A stretch of 64,000 nt of DNA. Source: Cyclobacteriaceae bacterium (GTDB lineage Bacteria > Bacteroidota > Bacteroidia > Cytophagales > Cyclobacteriaceae). The DNA is taken from contig JANQEU010000104.1 in NCBI GenBank assembly GCA_028278225.1, positions 434,001-498,000 on the forward strand. The letters are read 5' to 3'. The notes beneath the pieces are model-generated. The model made no database searches, had not been told where the DNA came from, and saw only the letters and a list, made by a program, of their open reading frames with translations. Both the position numbers and the translations under genes were made by a program. Shown here piece by piece: positions 17,497 to 27,400 of the stretch; the first letter of the stretch is position 1, and each line of letters begins with the position of its first letter.

Positions 17497-17664
17497 TTAG
17501 GTCACACTACCTTTCTTACTCCATACCTGAGAATGGGCATACTCCTTCTGTGATAGTAGATATCGTAGTTTTCCTTGAGCGACTTGTCTTCCATTCCTGG
17601 TTGAGAATTTGGTATTCCTGGATCTGGATAGAGTCTTTTTCTGTTTTGAATCGACGCTTGACAT
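17497..17664 (-). CDS. Small basic open frame, possible remnant or leader-like protein
   Basis: A 55-codon frame (begins MSSVDSKQKKTLSRS, ends SKKGSVT) that stops directly before the M15-like gene. It is basic and serine-rich like the cargo leaders but lacks the PVLPK part. It may be a short real gene, or the residue of a decayed cargo gene. Evidence is only position, composition and an ATG start. Confidence 0.3.
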   Translation of the reverse strand: MSSVDSKQKKTLSRSRNTKFSTRNGRQVAQGKLRYLLSQKEYAHSQVWSKKGSVT

Positions 17665-17753
17665 TTCTCCGTGATTTGTTAAGGTGAATTCATCACTATT
17701 TCCCTCTGGACCTTGATATTTTTACTCTTTTGCATATGCTTCAATCTCCGGAT

Positions 17754-19250
17754 TTAAAATTCTCCCCGGCGCATGTCTTCAATAAATGGCTGCATATCTG
17801 TACAACTGTTTGGATATGGACCACATAAATAGTAATCCTGCACCAGCTCAGCTTGTGACTCACGATTAAGATCTTTGAATTTAGTACCCTTGCTTCGTAA
17901 AGCTGTTAAGGTTCCCTCTCGTTCATAATCATAAGCATCTTTCGTCCCTCGACCACTTGGACTTTTTACGCCATATTTCGCCTGGGCGTGTAAAGCTTGC
18001 GGCATATATATCGCCCCCGCCTTTTCATATTGTGCCACGTGAGTTAGCTCATGGACCATCAGGTCCAATGAGATTGATCCGGAAGGAAAATGTAGCACGT
18101 GCATGGAGGTGACTGCGGCCCCCCCAATTTTACTTACTATTGAATTTTCGTCTACTCGTATGAGGCCATAAGGGATCATACCTTCCGGATGAACAGTTTT
18201 CGATGCATCAATTTCATTCTTTGTCAACTTCCGCATCCTAAAGATCAAGCCCCAAATCAGTTGTAAGGCTTCACCTCCTCCAAGTAGTTCAATTAAATAC
18301 AACAACATTTTTCCAGCCCATTCTGCACCTCCTTTCAGTCCTTTCCAGAGCCATTTTCCAACACCTTTTAATCCCTCCCATCCCCATTTAGCAGCACCCA
18401 CAATGCCTCTCCAACCCCAACGTGCCAATCCGGCAACTCCGCTACCTAACCACCGGACACTGCCCAACAGCCCGTTTTTCAATTTGTCCAGGCTGGGATC
18501 ACGAATGAAGTCAATGGCCCACTTTGCTCCGCTTCGGATGCCCGAGGACAACCATTTCGCCATTCCCCTGATTCCTCCTTTGATCCAATTAAACGTTCCC
18601 TTAACTGCTTTCCAGGCGTGTCCGGCTGCCCCTTTAAGCCCGGACCAAATCCATTTTCCGGTCCCTTTTATCAGGTCCCAGCCATGAACAATGACACGCC
18701 ATAGCCGTTTGGGAAATCTGCTGATAAAAGTCCAGGCCAGGCCCCCTGCATGAGACAACTTTTCCCACAAAAACGCCCCTAACCACTTTATCCCAGCCCA
18801 GGCATGTTTCCCAAACCACTTAATCGATCTCCAAACTGCTTTACCGGCCCGCTTTAGCCAGTTTAGTGTTCCTTTGCCTAACTTTTTAAGCTTACCGGCT
18901 AACCAGGAACCCGCTTTTCCCAGGAATTTCCAGGATTTTTTCAAAACGGAACCCACTAATCCTGTGAATCCCCGAAAACCCTTCTTGACGCCCCTCCACG
19001 CCCTTTTAGCTGTTTTTTTGATCCACTTCCAGGCTCTTCCCCAAAACGGCTGAACTTTTAATGAGGTAGCATGTTGGACATTGCGGTAAATTCGGATTTT
19101 TGGTGAATTTCCAACCAAACCGCCAGAGGTTTTTGCTTTTGCAGTTGAAATAAATGAATTCCTCTTTCCAGGACGTGAAATGCAGTTTTTCCCGGCATCA
19201 ATCGTCCGACGTTGATGGGATCTGCGTAATTTGGTTCCTGTTTTTGACAT
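17754..19250 (-). CDS. eCIS cargo candidate: tryptophan-rich hendecad-repeat protein with zincin motif
   Basis: A 498-residue protein. After a basic start (about 1-60) comes a region of roughly 270 residues extremely rich in Trp, Lys, Arg and Gly: I count 30 tryptophans from WGRAWKWIKK to LIWGLIF. Many are 11 residues apart, for example WIKGGIRGMAKW, WLSSGIRSGAKW and WLGSGVAGLARW, which suggests long amphipathic helices with a hendecad pattern. The C-terminal part carries MVHELTHVAQYEKAGAIYMP, an HExxH zincin-like motif related to DUF4157, and ends with several cysteines. It sits 12 bases after the DUF4157 repeat gene. Membrane insertion or lumen packing are possible roles; neither is known. 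Confidence 0.75.
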   Translation of the reverse strand: MSKTGTKLRRSHQRRTIDAGKNCISRPGKRNSFISTAKAKTSGGLVGNSPKIRIYRNVQHATSLKVQPFWGRAWKWIKKTAKRAWRGVKKGFRGFTGLVGSVLKKSWKFLGKAGSWLAGKLKKLGKGTLNWLKRAGKAVWRSIKWFGKHAWAGIKWLGAFLWEKLSHAGGLAWTFISRFPKRLWRVIVHGWDLIKGTGKWIWSGLKGAAGHAWKAVKGTFNWIKGGIRGMAKWLSSGIRSGAKWAIDFIRDPSLDKLKNGLLGSVRWLGSGVAGLARWGWRGIVGAAKWGWEGLKGVGKWLWKGLKGGAEWAGKMLLYLIELLGGGEALQLIWGLIFRMRKLTKNEIDASKTVHPEGMIPYGLIRVDENSIVSKIGGAAVTSMHVLHFPSGSISLDLMVHELTHVAQYEKAGAIYMPQALHAQAKYGVKSPSGRGTKDAYDYEREGTLTALRSKGTKFKDLNRESQAELVQDYYLCGPYPNSCTDMQPFIEDMRRGEF

Positions 19251-19262
19251 CCCGGACCAAGA

Positions 19263-20084
19263 TTATTTCCCGCCCCCCTGTTGCACCGTATGCGTCAGTT
19301 CATGGGCCAGCAGGTGTTTGCCTGAGCTGCTGTCAGGATCATACTTTCCCTGGTTGAAATAAACATCACTGCCGTGGGTAAACGCCTGGGCGCTAAGTTC
19401 TTTGTTCATCTGAACCGCATTGCTATCGGTGTGAACCTTAACGCCACTGAAATCTGATCCGAACCGGGATTCCATGAAACTTCTTGTTTCATCAGGCAAC
19501 GGACTGCCCCCTCCCTTACTATTGCTTAAACGGGACTCAATGGATGGTCCGGCTGAAGTTTCCCTAACTTCTTTTCTTTGAATCAGTTTAGCCTGGGCAG
19601 GTTCCTCCTTCTCTTCTTCCTGTCGTTGTAACAGTTTGGCCTGGGCAGGTTCTTCCTTCTCTTCTTCCTGTCGCTGTAACAGTTTGGCCTGGGCTGGTTC
19701 CTCCTTCTCCTCTTCCTGACGTTGCAACTGTTTAGCCTGCGCAGGCTCCTCTTCTTCCTCCTGGCGCTGTAATAACTTGGTCTGGGCCGGTTCTTCCTTC
19801 TCTTCCTCCTGACGCTGGACCAGTGGAGTGATCAGGTTCGCTAATGGTTTTGTCTGGGCCTCCTCCTTCTCACAGGCCGCACATTTGCGCTGAACACCTT
19901 TTTCGCCCGGCGCCGGCATACTCATGACCTTATCTGCCATGGCATCCGCCTCCTGCTCATATTTGTCATTGGGCGCCCCTACTTCAACTTTTGGCTGGAC
20001 TGAAAACATCTTCCCATCGACCGAGGCACCTGCCCGAGATCTGGGTTTCCTTTGCGGGATGGGTTTCTCTACCTTGGCAAACAT
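19263..20084 (-). CDS. eCIS-associated DUF4157 protein with Glu-rich repeats
   Basis: A 273-residue protein, first of the cargo cassette. It starts with an Arg/Pro-rich segment (PIPQRKPRSRAG), then YEQEADAMADKVM and a CxxC (RKCAACEKEE), both typical for DUF4157 proteins. Five tandem copies of a 16-residue unit (LQRQEEEKEEPAQAKL) follow at about residues 89-167, and then the DUF4157 core (SRFGSDFSGVKVHTDSNAVQ, HELTHTVQQGGGK) with an intact HExxH. It ends right after the motif, so it is the DUF4157 domain alone without a toxin part. The following Trp-rich gene begins 12 bases later. DUF4157 proteins are a hallmark of eCIS loci; biochemical function unclear. Confidence 0.88.
   Translation of the reverse strand: MFAKVEKPIPQRKPRSRAGASVDGKMFSVQPKVEVGAPNDKYEQEADAMADKVMSMPAPGEKGVQRKCAACEKEEAQTKPLANLITPLVQRQEEEKEEPAQTKLLQRQEEEEEPAQAKQLQRQEEEKEEPAQAKLLQRQEEEKEEPAQAKLLQRQEEEKEEPAQAKLIQRKEVRETSAGPSIESRLSNSKGGGSPLPDETRSFMESRFGSDFSGVKVHTDSNAVQMNKELSAQAFTHGSDVYFNQGKYDPDSSSGKHLLAHELTHTVQQGGGK
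19584..19820 (-). repeat. Five tandem 48-base coding repeats
   Basis: Units of 48 bases (one of 45) encode LQRQEEEKEEPAQAKL with small changes (VQ, QTK, one residue lost in unit 2). They lie fully within the 273-residue DUF4157 gene and keep frame. Near-identity of three units suggests recent expansion. Confidence 0.85.
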
Positions 20085-20125
20085 TTTTTGTTTTATTAAT
20101 TGTTATCAATTCGTTATTCTTTGAA

Positions 20126-21469
20126 TCAAATCGTTTTACCCTCTTTTTGAAATTCTTTTTTAATTCCAATCTCAAGGTCTTCCAGCTGGATAAGCTGGCT
20201 TTTTCGCTTCAAAGCCATCAGGCTGCTGTAGCGTATCACATTCATAACCGAACCACCTGACATTTCGTGATTTCTGGCGATCCTTTCCAGATCAATTGCT
20301 TTGTCCAGTGTGCTGTACTCCGAAAAACCCTGCCGCCAGAGCTGTAGCCGCTCGTTGTGGGCCGGCATAGGAAACAGGATAATGGATTGAAACCTGCGGG
20401 TAAAGGCCTCGTCAAGGTTACTCCGCATATTGGAAGCCAGGATCACAACTCCGGGAAAGTCCTCGATACGTTGAAGCAGATACGAAACTTCCTGGTTCGC
20501 GTACCGGTCGTGTGAGTTGCTTACATTTGTGCGTTTTCCAAACAACGCATCTGCTTCATCAAAGAAAAGTATCCAATGCTTGTTTTCTGCAAGGTCAAAG
20601 ACCTTCGACAGGTTTTTTTCCGTCTCCCCAATGTACTTGGATACCACTTTGGACAGATCGATCCGATATACGTCACGACTCGTTGCTTTGCCAAGTAAGG
20701 TAGCCGTAAGTGTTTTCCCGGTGCCGGGGGGACCATAAAACAGCGAACGGTAACCCGGTTTGATCTTTCGTCGCATATTCCAGTCATGCAGCAGCGTATC
20801 GCCATGTTCAATCCATACCAGGATCTCGTCAATCTGATCTCTTGTGGATCTCTCAAGCACCAGATCATCCCAATCCATTTCAGTCGTGATGAGCTGCGCA
20901 GGAAAATCTATGCTAAATGACATCTTTTGCTCTTGTCCCGTAAGCAGGTAGTGCAAATAACTCTCTGAAATCGTTAGCAATCCGCTCATTGGCGGTTCTC
21001 CATGTTCCGGGGCCCCCAGGGACAATATTCTGTGTTTTATCAAGGGCTGATCCCGGTCAAACAAATGCTGATAACTCAATCGCCGCGCAAGGTCATCACC
21101 GGCAAACAAAAAGAGTACGGTTTCGCCGGTTGGCAGGAAACCCGAATGACTTTTCACTTTGTACCCTCCAAATTCCGTAAATTCACGGTCATAGGTCGAG
21201 TTTTTAACAAAGAAAGGATCCAGTAGCTGAGGCTGTAAATGAGGTAGCAACGCCAAAATCAGCAAAAGTCTTTGTTCGAAGTTCAGGTCCAGATTTTTGA
21301 CCAACAAAGCATATGGTTCTTCATTGTTTGTCAGATCCGGCGGAGCAACTTCTCCGATCTCGTCATAATCGCAATCATGACCAAAATAAAGTTTCATTCG
21401 TGTTTCCAGAACCTCAGTAAACCATTCTAATTCGGCAGTTAGTATCGTTTTATGGTCAGTTAGTGCCAT
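20126..21469 (-). CDS. eCIS AAA+ ATPase (Afp15-like)
   Basis: A 447-residue ATPase from the ATG at 21469, overlapping the tape-measure stop by 10 bases; an in-frame start at 21523 is less likely. The AAA core has Walker A GPPGTGKT (from residue 246), Walker B ILFFDEADALFG, sensor VVILASNMRSNLDEAF and an arginine-finger region FTRRFQSI. The first 200 residues are a family-specific N-domain. In Afp and PVC the ATPase is needed for assembly but is not part of the particle. It is the last conserved machine gene before the cargo cassette. Confidence 0.92.
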   Translation of the reverse strand: MALTDHKTILTAELEWFTEVLETRMKLYFGHDCDYDEIGEVAPPDLTNNEEPYALLVKNLDLNFEQRLLLILALLPHLQPQLLDPFFVKNSTYDREFTEFGGYKVKSHSGFLPTGETVLFLFAGDDLARRLSYQHLFDRDQPLIKHRILSLGAPEHGEPPMSGLLTISESYLHYLLTGQEQKMSFSIDFPAQLITTEMDWDDLVLERSTRDQIDEILVWIEHGDTLLHDWNMRRKIKPGYRSLFYGPPGTGKTLTATLLGKATSRDVYRIDLSKVVSKYIGETEKNLSKVFDLAENKHWILFFDEADALFGKRTNVSNSHDRYANQEVSYLLQRIEDFPGVVILASNMRSNLDEAFTRRFQSIILFPMPAHNERLQLWRQGFSEYSTLDKAIDLERIARNHEMSGGSVMNVIRYSSLMALKRKSQLIQLEDLEIGIKKEFQKEGKTI

Positions 21470-24411
21470 TCTACTGTTATCGTTTGGTCCAACCAGGGAA
21501 CTGATACCTGGTAAATACTCCATGGGATCTGTTCCAGTAATATGTCATATGACCGTTGCTCCACCTGGATGGTCCATCGGTCAGATGATTTGATCATCCG
21601 GCCCTCGCGACGGAGGAACGCTTCCCTGAAACCGTCAACTGATGTGTTTTTCAACGCTGACCAATGCTTAATGACTGTTTCCAATAATTCATTAGCTTCC
21701 TTAACGGCATGCTCGTCAAGTGTAACCTGTTGAGGGACAGGAGATAACGGATCAATTCCGCAAAGCAATTTGTTCAGCGGAAGCAAGTATTCCGGCGAAT
21801 TATGCTCTGTGGTGACCATCCATTGCAATAAATGAACGCCCTGATGGATGGAATCTTCATTTAAGAATTGCTGATGATCATCCAGTAGTTCTACCTGCTT
21901 GAAATATCCGGGCAGAAATGGGCCTAACACCACCAAACCTGCATTCCGGATGTAAACTTCAAAACCCAATGATTCCTTATCCTCCTGATCCCAAAAATCA
22001 GGAATGGTCTGGTGAGTTTCCCGATTGTATGAACCTGAATCCAGGGTTCTCTTTTCAATCTGAATTTCAGAGGTCTCTTCCGGACTTTCTTGTTTGCCGA
22101 CTGTTTCCGAACCAGCACCGGAACTTTCAAACAATTTCCCGTCCTTTTCCCCGGAAGTCCCATCTGGCCCGGTGTTCGTTTTGTGCTCCGGCTGTTTAAT
22201 TATTTTCGGATCCTGATCATCTTCATTGAAAGCATCTTTGGCAGGAATATCCACTGAAGTCCGGTCAGAACCTTCAATGTTTTCAGAAAAATCATTTCCA
22301 AACTTTGATTCGGCATTGTCCCCTGAAAATCCGGTGGTTTCCACTTTCCCCTCCGGATCGGTCTGAATATCTTCCTTTTCCCCGATTTTCGATATGGAAG
22401 AATGACGTATTGTATCGACAGCCGGTTTTTCCGGATCAATAGTACTTCCCAAACCACCGGAGGATTGGACGAGTCCTATTTTGCTAATTTGCGCCAGCCA
22501 CTCCGGGACCTGGGGATTACCCGTGGAGGAAGATTTGGCAATCTTCAAGGTTTCTGAAATCAGCGCTTCCGGAGCAATCCTTAACCTGCTTCCAAGCTGC
22601 TGATAAAGCGTGACCAGGATCTCTTCAATGGAGCGCTTTTCATCTTCCCTCAGAACGTAGATTAACGCCATCCACAATTGATTTCGGAGCCGGTACCCTG
22701 GAAAATCTCCGATCTTGTTTTGGGTATAGATTGCAGCAAGATTTGAGATACCCTGAATGGTTTTAAGGTCTACCCTGTGGTAAATCTTATGAATAAGTGT
22801 GGCAATCTTATGATCATCGAGATGTGCAACAAGCATGTCCAGGTCCTGTCCCCGGATAATTTTTCGAAAGTATTCAGCGTGGCCGACCGGCACATTGTCA
22901 ATAGCTTTTTCCCAGTGTTGGTCAAACTGAATGAGGTTCCGTACAAGTCGTTTCTCATCCCCATGCATCAGTGCCTGAGCGATTTCCTGCAAAAGATCAC
23001 CTTCGTTTACACTTTGATCATCAACACCCGGTTGCGCTATGTGGACCTGTTCTTGTAGCATTGATAAAACACTTTCAGCGTTTTGGTGCCTCGTTCCAGC
23101 TTGGGTGCCCGAAGCCATTATCTGATGAATGATATCGGAAAATGACAAGCCAAACGAAACAGAAAGTTTGTGAAGCAGATCCACAGCTTCCAGGTCTTCG
23201 TCTTTACCGGTATCCATGCAAAAAGATTGATGTCGCCACACTTCGTGCCAGATATAGTTCCTGAAATCGACATAGGACAATCCCAACTTCTTATCATGTT
23301 CCGCCAATATTTTTAACAGGAATTCAAGGTCCTCATTTATTATTCCCGGCTTTCCGAATATCAGAGAGTAGATTTCAGATACTGTCTCATCGTCGGTGCT
23401 CGCTACAAACCGGTACCGGATATGATCTTCACCAAGGGATCTTAAAAGATCCGTCTTTAAATGCCTTGTTCTGTTCCTTTCACCTCCGGAACGATCGGGG
23501 GGTTCATCTATAAGAAACGGTTTGATCCGCTTTGAGAGCCTTTTTAGCTTCCTTTCAGACTTCAGTTCCTCTTCCAGTATAGTCAGTATTGATGATACGC
23601 CGGATGATGTGCCGGATCTTCTTTCAACACCTGACTTTCGGATCATGGATCTGACGAATCTGTCGTAAGGTTGTCCGATGAGTTCTGCTGTGCTTCCTAC
23701 CAGGTTGCACACCAATTCATCTCCGGAAGATACCCTGCCCGCTTGCTGCAACACCTCATTCCAAAAAATACCCTCAGAAACATTCGGTGACGGTATTTTC
23801 GAAACGGCCTGCCACAATGAATATGCCATTTCAGCTCCTGAATTAAGCGGAGAAAGCATCTTTATCATGGCCGCAGGAGTAAACTGCCATATGATCCTTT
23901 TACGAATAGTGCTATCTCTTAAAAGTGCAGAAAGCGTGTCTTGCCAGTCGCTGCGGTTTTCTTCAACTGCTGACTCAATGACCTGCTCCCAGGAAATATG
24001 ATCAGTTTCCCCCGAATACCACCATGGCACCTGGCCATTTTTTAAAAAATAAAACAGTAATTCGGATTGAACATTTAAAACGGTTCCAGGCGGAGGCTGA
24101 ATGACAGGTAGTTCTACCTGTGACGAGATTAATGCGTTGGAGAGTGCCTCCCTAAATGCTGCCTCTATCTTTTCGGGTAACTCATCCGGTAATCTCTCAC
24201 GATCACATCTTCCTACATCGAGTTCAAGTCGCTCTATTTCATAACACATACCATCAGGAGCCAGCTCATGACAGATGTTTTCCATCTTCTGAACTACGCG
24301 CTCATAGTAGATTTGCTCAATCTGCTGCTGAAGGGAATGCGCTCCGGAAGCATTCGGAGTAAGTACCTCGAAGACCTGTTCTTTGATCATATATTGATCC
24401 TCTCTCCTCAT
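21460..24411 (-). CDS. eCIS tape-measure protein (Afp14/CIS_TMP-like)
   Basis: A 983-residue protein. The N-terminus (IKEQVFEVLTPNASGAHSLQ, then YEIERLELDVG) matches the CIS_TMP family that sets tube length. Long helical stretches alternate with loops. Residues about 652-803 are an acidic, low-complexity linker rich in Glu, Asp, Ser, Gly and Thr, after which a final globular part includes VYIRNAGLVVLGPFLPGYF. The start at 24411 overlaps the upstream stop (TAATG); ATG at 24390 is an alternative. The ATPase gene overlaps the 3' end, so translation is probably coupled. Confidence 0.88.
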   Translation of the reverse strand: MRREDQYMIKEQVFEVLTPNASGAHSLQQQIEQIYYERVVQKMENICHELAPDGMCYEIERLELDVGRCDRERLPDELPEKIEAAFREALSNALISSQVELPVIQPPPGTVLNVQSELLFYFLKNGQVPWWYSGETDHISWEQVIESAVEENRSDWQDTLSALLRDSTIRKRIIWQFTPAAMIKMLSPLNSGAEMAYSLWQAVSKIPSPNVSEGIFWNEVLQQAGRVSSGDELVCNLVGSTAELIGQPYDRFVRSMIRKSGVERRSGTSSGVSSILTILEEELKSERKLKRLSKRIKPFLIDEPPDRSGGERNRTRHLKTDLLRSLGEDHIRYRFVASTDDETVSEIYSLIFGKPGIINEDLEFLLKILAEHDKKLGLSYVDFRNYIWHEVWRHQSFCMDTGKDEDLEAVDLLHKLSVSFGLSFSDIIHQIMASGTQAGTRHQNAESVLSMLQEQVHIAQPGVDDQSVNEGDLLQEIAQALMHGDEKRLVRNLIQFDQHWEKAIDNVPVGHAEYFRKIIRGQDLDMLVAHLDDHKIATLIHKIYHRVDLKTIQGISNLAAIYTQNKIGDFPGYRLRNQLWMALIYVLREDEKRSIEEILVTLYQQLGSRLRIAPEALISETLKIAKSSSTGNPQVPEWLAQISKIGLVQSSGGLGSTIDPEKPAVDTIRHSSISKIGEKEDIQTDPEGKVETTGFSGDNAESKFGNDFSENIEGSDRTSVDIPAKDAFNEDDQDPKIIKQPEHKTNTGPDGTSGEKDGKLFESSGAGSETVGKQESPEETSEIQIEKRTLDSGSYNRETHQTIPDFWDQEDKESLGFEVYIRNAGLVVLGPFLPGYFKQVELLDDHQQFLNEDSIHQGVHLLQWMVTTEHNSPEYLLPLNKLLCGIDPLSPVPQQVTLDEHAVKEANELLETVIKHWSALKNTSVDGFREAFLRREGRMIKSSDRWTIQVEQRSYDILLEQIPWSIYQVSVPWLDQTITVEWH

Positions 24412-27400
24412 TAGTCAATGAAAAAGTTTCGACCGACACTTCCATATCCGACTCCGGTTTCATATTTCTGATGGAAAGAATAGGCGATTTTAAAATCCTG
24501 GCCTACTATCATCTCGCCGATTACATCATTGAAATCACAGGTCTTTCCAATCACAAATTCTTTTCCCACCGTCATTTCACCGACAACCCATTCGTCATAA
24601 GGATCGGTGATCAGGAAATCATTCCAAAAATGAACTTCGGGATCATCCGAAGTATTTGTCACAGACATACCGTCCCATTCATCCTCTCCGGAAGACGAAA
24701 CACCGGAATTACATCTGATCATCGCGATCGTCTCCAGCAGCTCCCGGTGAGCTTTATGCAATTCATAATCATATTGCATCCGGGAATCCTCCGCGATGGG
24801 CTTGTCCTTGTAGTTTTCCAACAGCCAGTGTTTGTAAGCTCTTTCAAATCGAAGAAAGTCATACTCCCTGGCCCAAATAACTTCCAGCACAATGTGAGCG
24901 GGCATCTCTTCGTGTAGTTTTTTTTCCGCCAGCGCACAGAAGAACGGGTCGGAGAAGCGACCGGCACCCAGGGGCAGTACAGCTATGGCGCGAAAGGAAA
25001 ACGGATCATTCTGAAGCGATTGCGGTAAGCCTTTGGGAAAGGTCAAACATCTATCCTGAAGCAAAACTTTTTCCTCGTGAAATGTTTCAAAAAGCTCGAC
25101 TGAACTGTTAATTGCCTTCATTCGTGCCCGGGAGGAACCAAAAGGCTGGTCACATATGGCAATGGGCTGGTCATACCAGCCGATCAACTCAAACCAATAA
25201 CGAGTGGAGGAAGTGCGTTTCTCCGTTTTCTTGTAGTACCTTCCTTTCTGTATCCCGAATCTTGCGACGTCATTGAGGGTTTGCCTCAGTTCATACACAC
25301 TGTAAATTGGCTCAATACTTGTCAACCGGTGCTTGCCCTGAAGGTCGAATACTTTGAATCCGTATGCCTGCCGGGATACTTCCGCTTCAGATATATTGTA
25401 TTTGAAGATGATAAAATGCGTTTCAAGGGATGAACCGAGCTTGTCCGGGTCAGGAGTATTATTTGGGTCATTGAGCGAAATAGTGACTCCCTCAAATGGT
25501 TTTAAGAACTGGACAATGGAGGATGTAGTGATGTCGGATTGAATCTTGGGACGCAACAGGATATTCTCGATCAGGTAAAACCGTTCCGTCCAGAATTCTT
25601 TTCTAAATATTGAGACGATTTTTTTGATTTCCTGATCCGTCAGAAGCTCACTTTCGAAAAGCTCAATCCTTTTGGCAATAAGTTCGTTTGAGCGATTGAC
25701 CAATCCAAAGAAAAATTTGCCGTTGGTAGCAATGCTGCATCGATAGTTGTAATTGTGAATACCGGCGGTGACTACTCCTTCCATCCCCACCCTTAATTGA
25801 TCGGGATCCTGGTAGGTTCTCGTGCTGCTCAGTAACACTTGTCCATCCTTTACCAGCCTGAACCCAAACATCCTGGTGTTGTCCTGGTCTGTTACTTCAT
25901 AGATTTCAAATAATTCCTCAACCCTTTTGTCCGAATATATTTTCCTCCTGACGTGATTGTCCAGTCCAAGCTTGGCATAGATCCTCTTTTCGACTCCGGA
26001 AATATTCTGCGAATCCCATACAGCCGGGCAACCGAATGTATCTGTCTTTTTGTAATTGAATGCTATTCCGCGATTCCTGCTGAGATCATCATAATTATTC
26101 AGCATGTCCACCTTGTCATGGATCAATTGAGACCGGTAACCTTCATCCTGATTGAGCATGGTAAGCGCGTAATCCGTAAAGTCCTCGCTGAACCTGCCTA
26201 TCAAATGGTCCAAAAAGCGATTTCTCCGATCGGTATATTTTGTATCGTCCTCTGTAATCTCCTGCAAGTGCTGTTCGTAGATATTATCAGGATTTGCAAT
26301 GAAAGCTTCCCAATCCTCACTTCCTGAATTTAGAACCGGTGAAACATTCGGTATTTGATACAATGGCTGATAATAGTACGTATGCCGGACATGCGGACTC
26401 ATACTAAGCAAGTGTTCCACATGATGCAGTTGGGAAAGGAAATTGGCCAGTAGCTGTTCAAAAAACAGCAGGTAACTTTTCAGTTGTGTGGCCTGGGCTT
26501 TTCGCTGCTCTGATACGGAAGAATTGAGACCCTCATGGCCAATCCCATACACCTGGGGGAAGTCATTTTGTATGGAATAGTATTCATTGATTTTCAGGTT
26601 CTCACCTTTTGGCAATGGCAGATCATTACTGGTTGGAACAGGGATCGCAACCTCCCTTTTTTCATCCAGCAACCGCTTAAGTTTATTCGGGTCGATGGGG
26701 TAGTCTGGTGTGAAGCTAACCTGCGAGAGATCAATGCTCAGTTTTGGTTTATAGATCTCTGTGTTCAACCTGAGACAGTCGTCTGCTTTCCGGATGAATT
26801 GATTTCTCACGAAGTTTGAAACACTGATATCACTGACTCCGACCACATCAGGGATGCCCATGATTATTCTCACGAGGTCCGAAGTGTAAACAGCCTCCCT
26901 GTCTTTGAAAGAGGCGAGATCGTCGTTGTCTATGAAGCCGTGTTCCAGTAGTGGTCCGTTGAAAATTTCATCCGGATCTCTGCCTTTATCGAGCAAATGC
27001 TCCAAAGAATAAAAATTGATCCCTGGTGTCAGGTATTGGTCAAGCCGGGCATAAATTTCTGCCAGGACCTCTTCTCTCTGAAACAGGTGTTTGGTCTGAA
27101 TTGTGGCCCGGACCGCTATTTTCTGGATTCGGGTTCCTTTGATCCGGTTAAAATCCTCACACAAATTGCGATTGGAGTTCAACAAGGACCTTATGTCCTT
27201 TAAGTGGCTGAAAGCCTTCTGGATCCTGGAATTATATTCCATGAATAGTTCTGTACCAAATGTTCCCTCCAGTAATTCCCGGATATTTTGGGACCACCAG
27301 TTTTGGCCTTCTTCCGAAGTCAGGGGCTGATGAAGCTCAATGCTGACTGGAAAACCACTCTTTTGCCAGTCGTACGATCCGGACGAAATACTCAGCTCAA

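Noticed and set aside
19584-19820. Regular repeats that could be taken for a CRISPR-like array
   Set aside because: The 48-base units are contiguous without spacers, keep reading frame and encode a Glu-rich protein linker.
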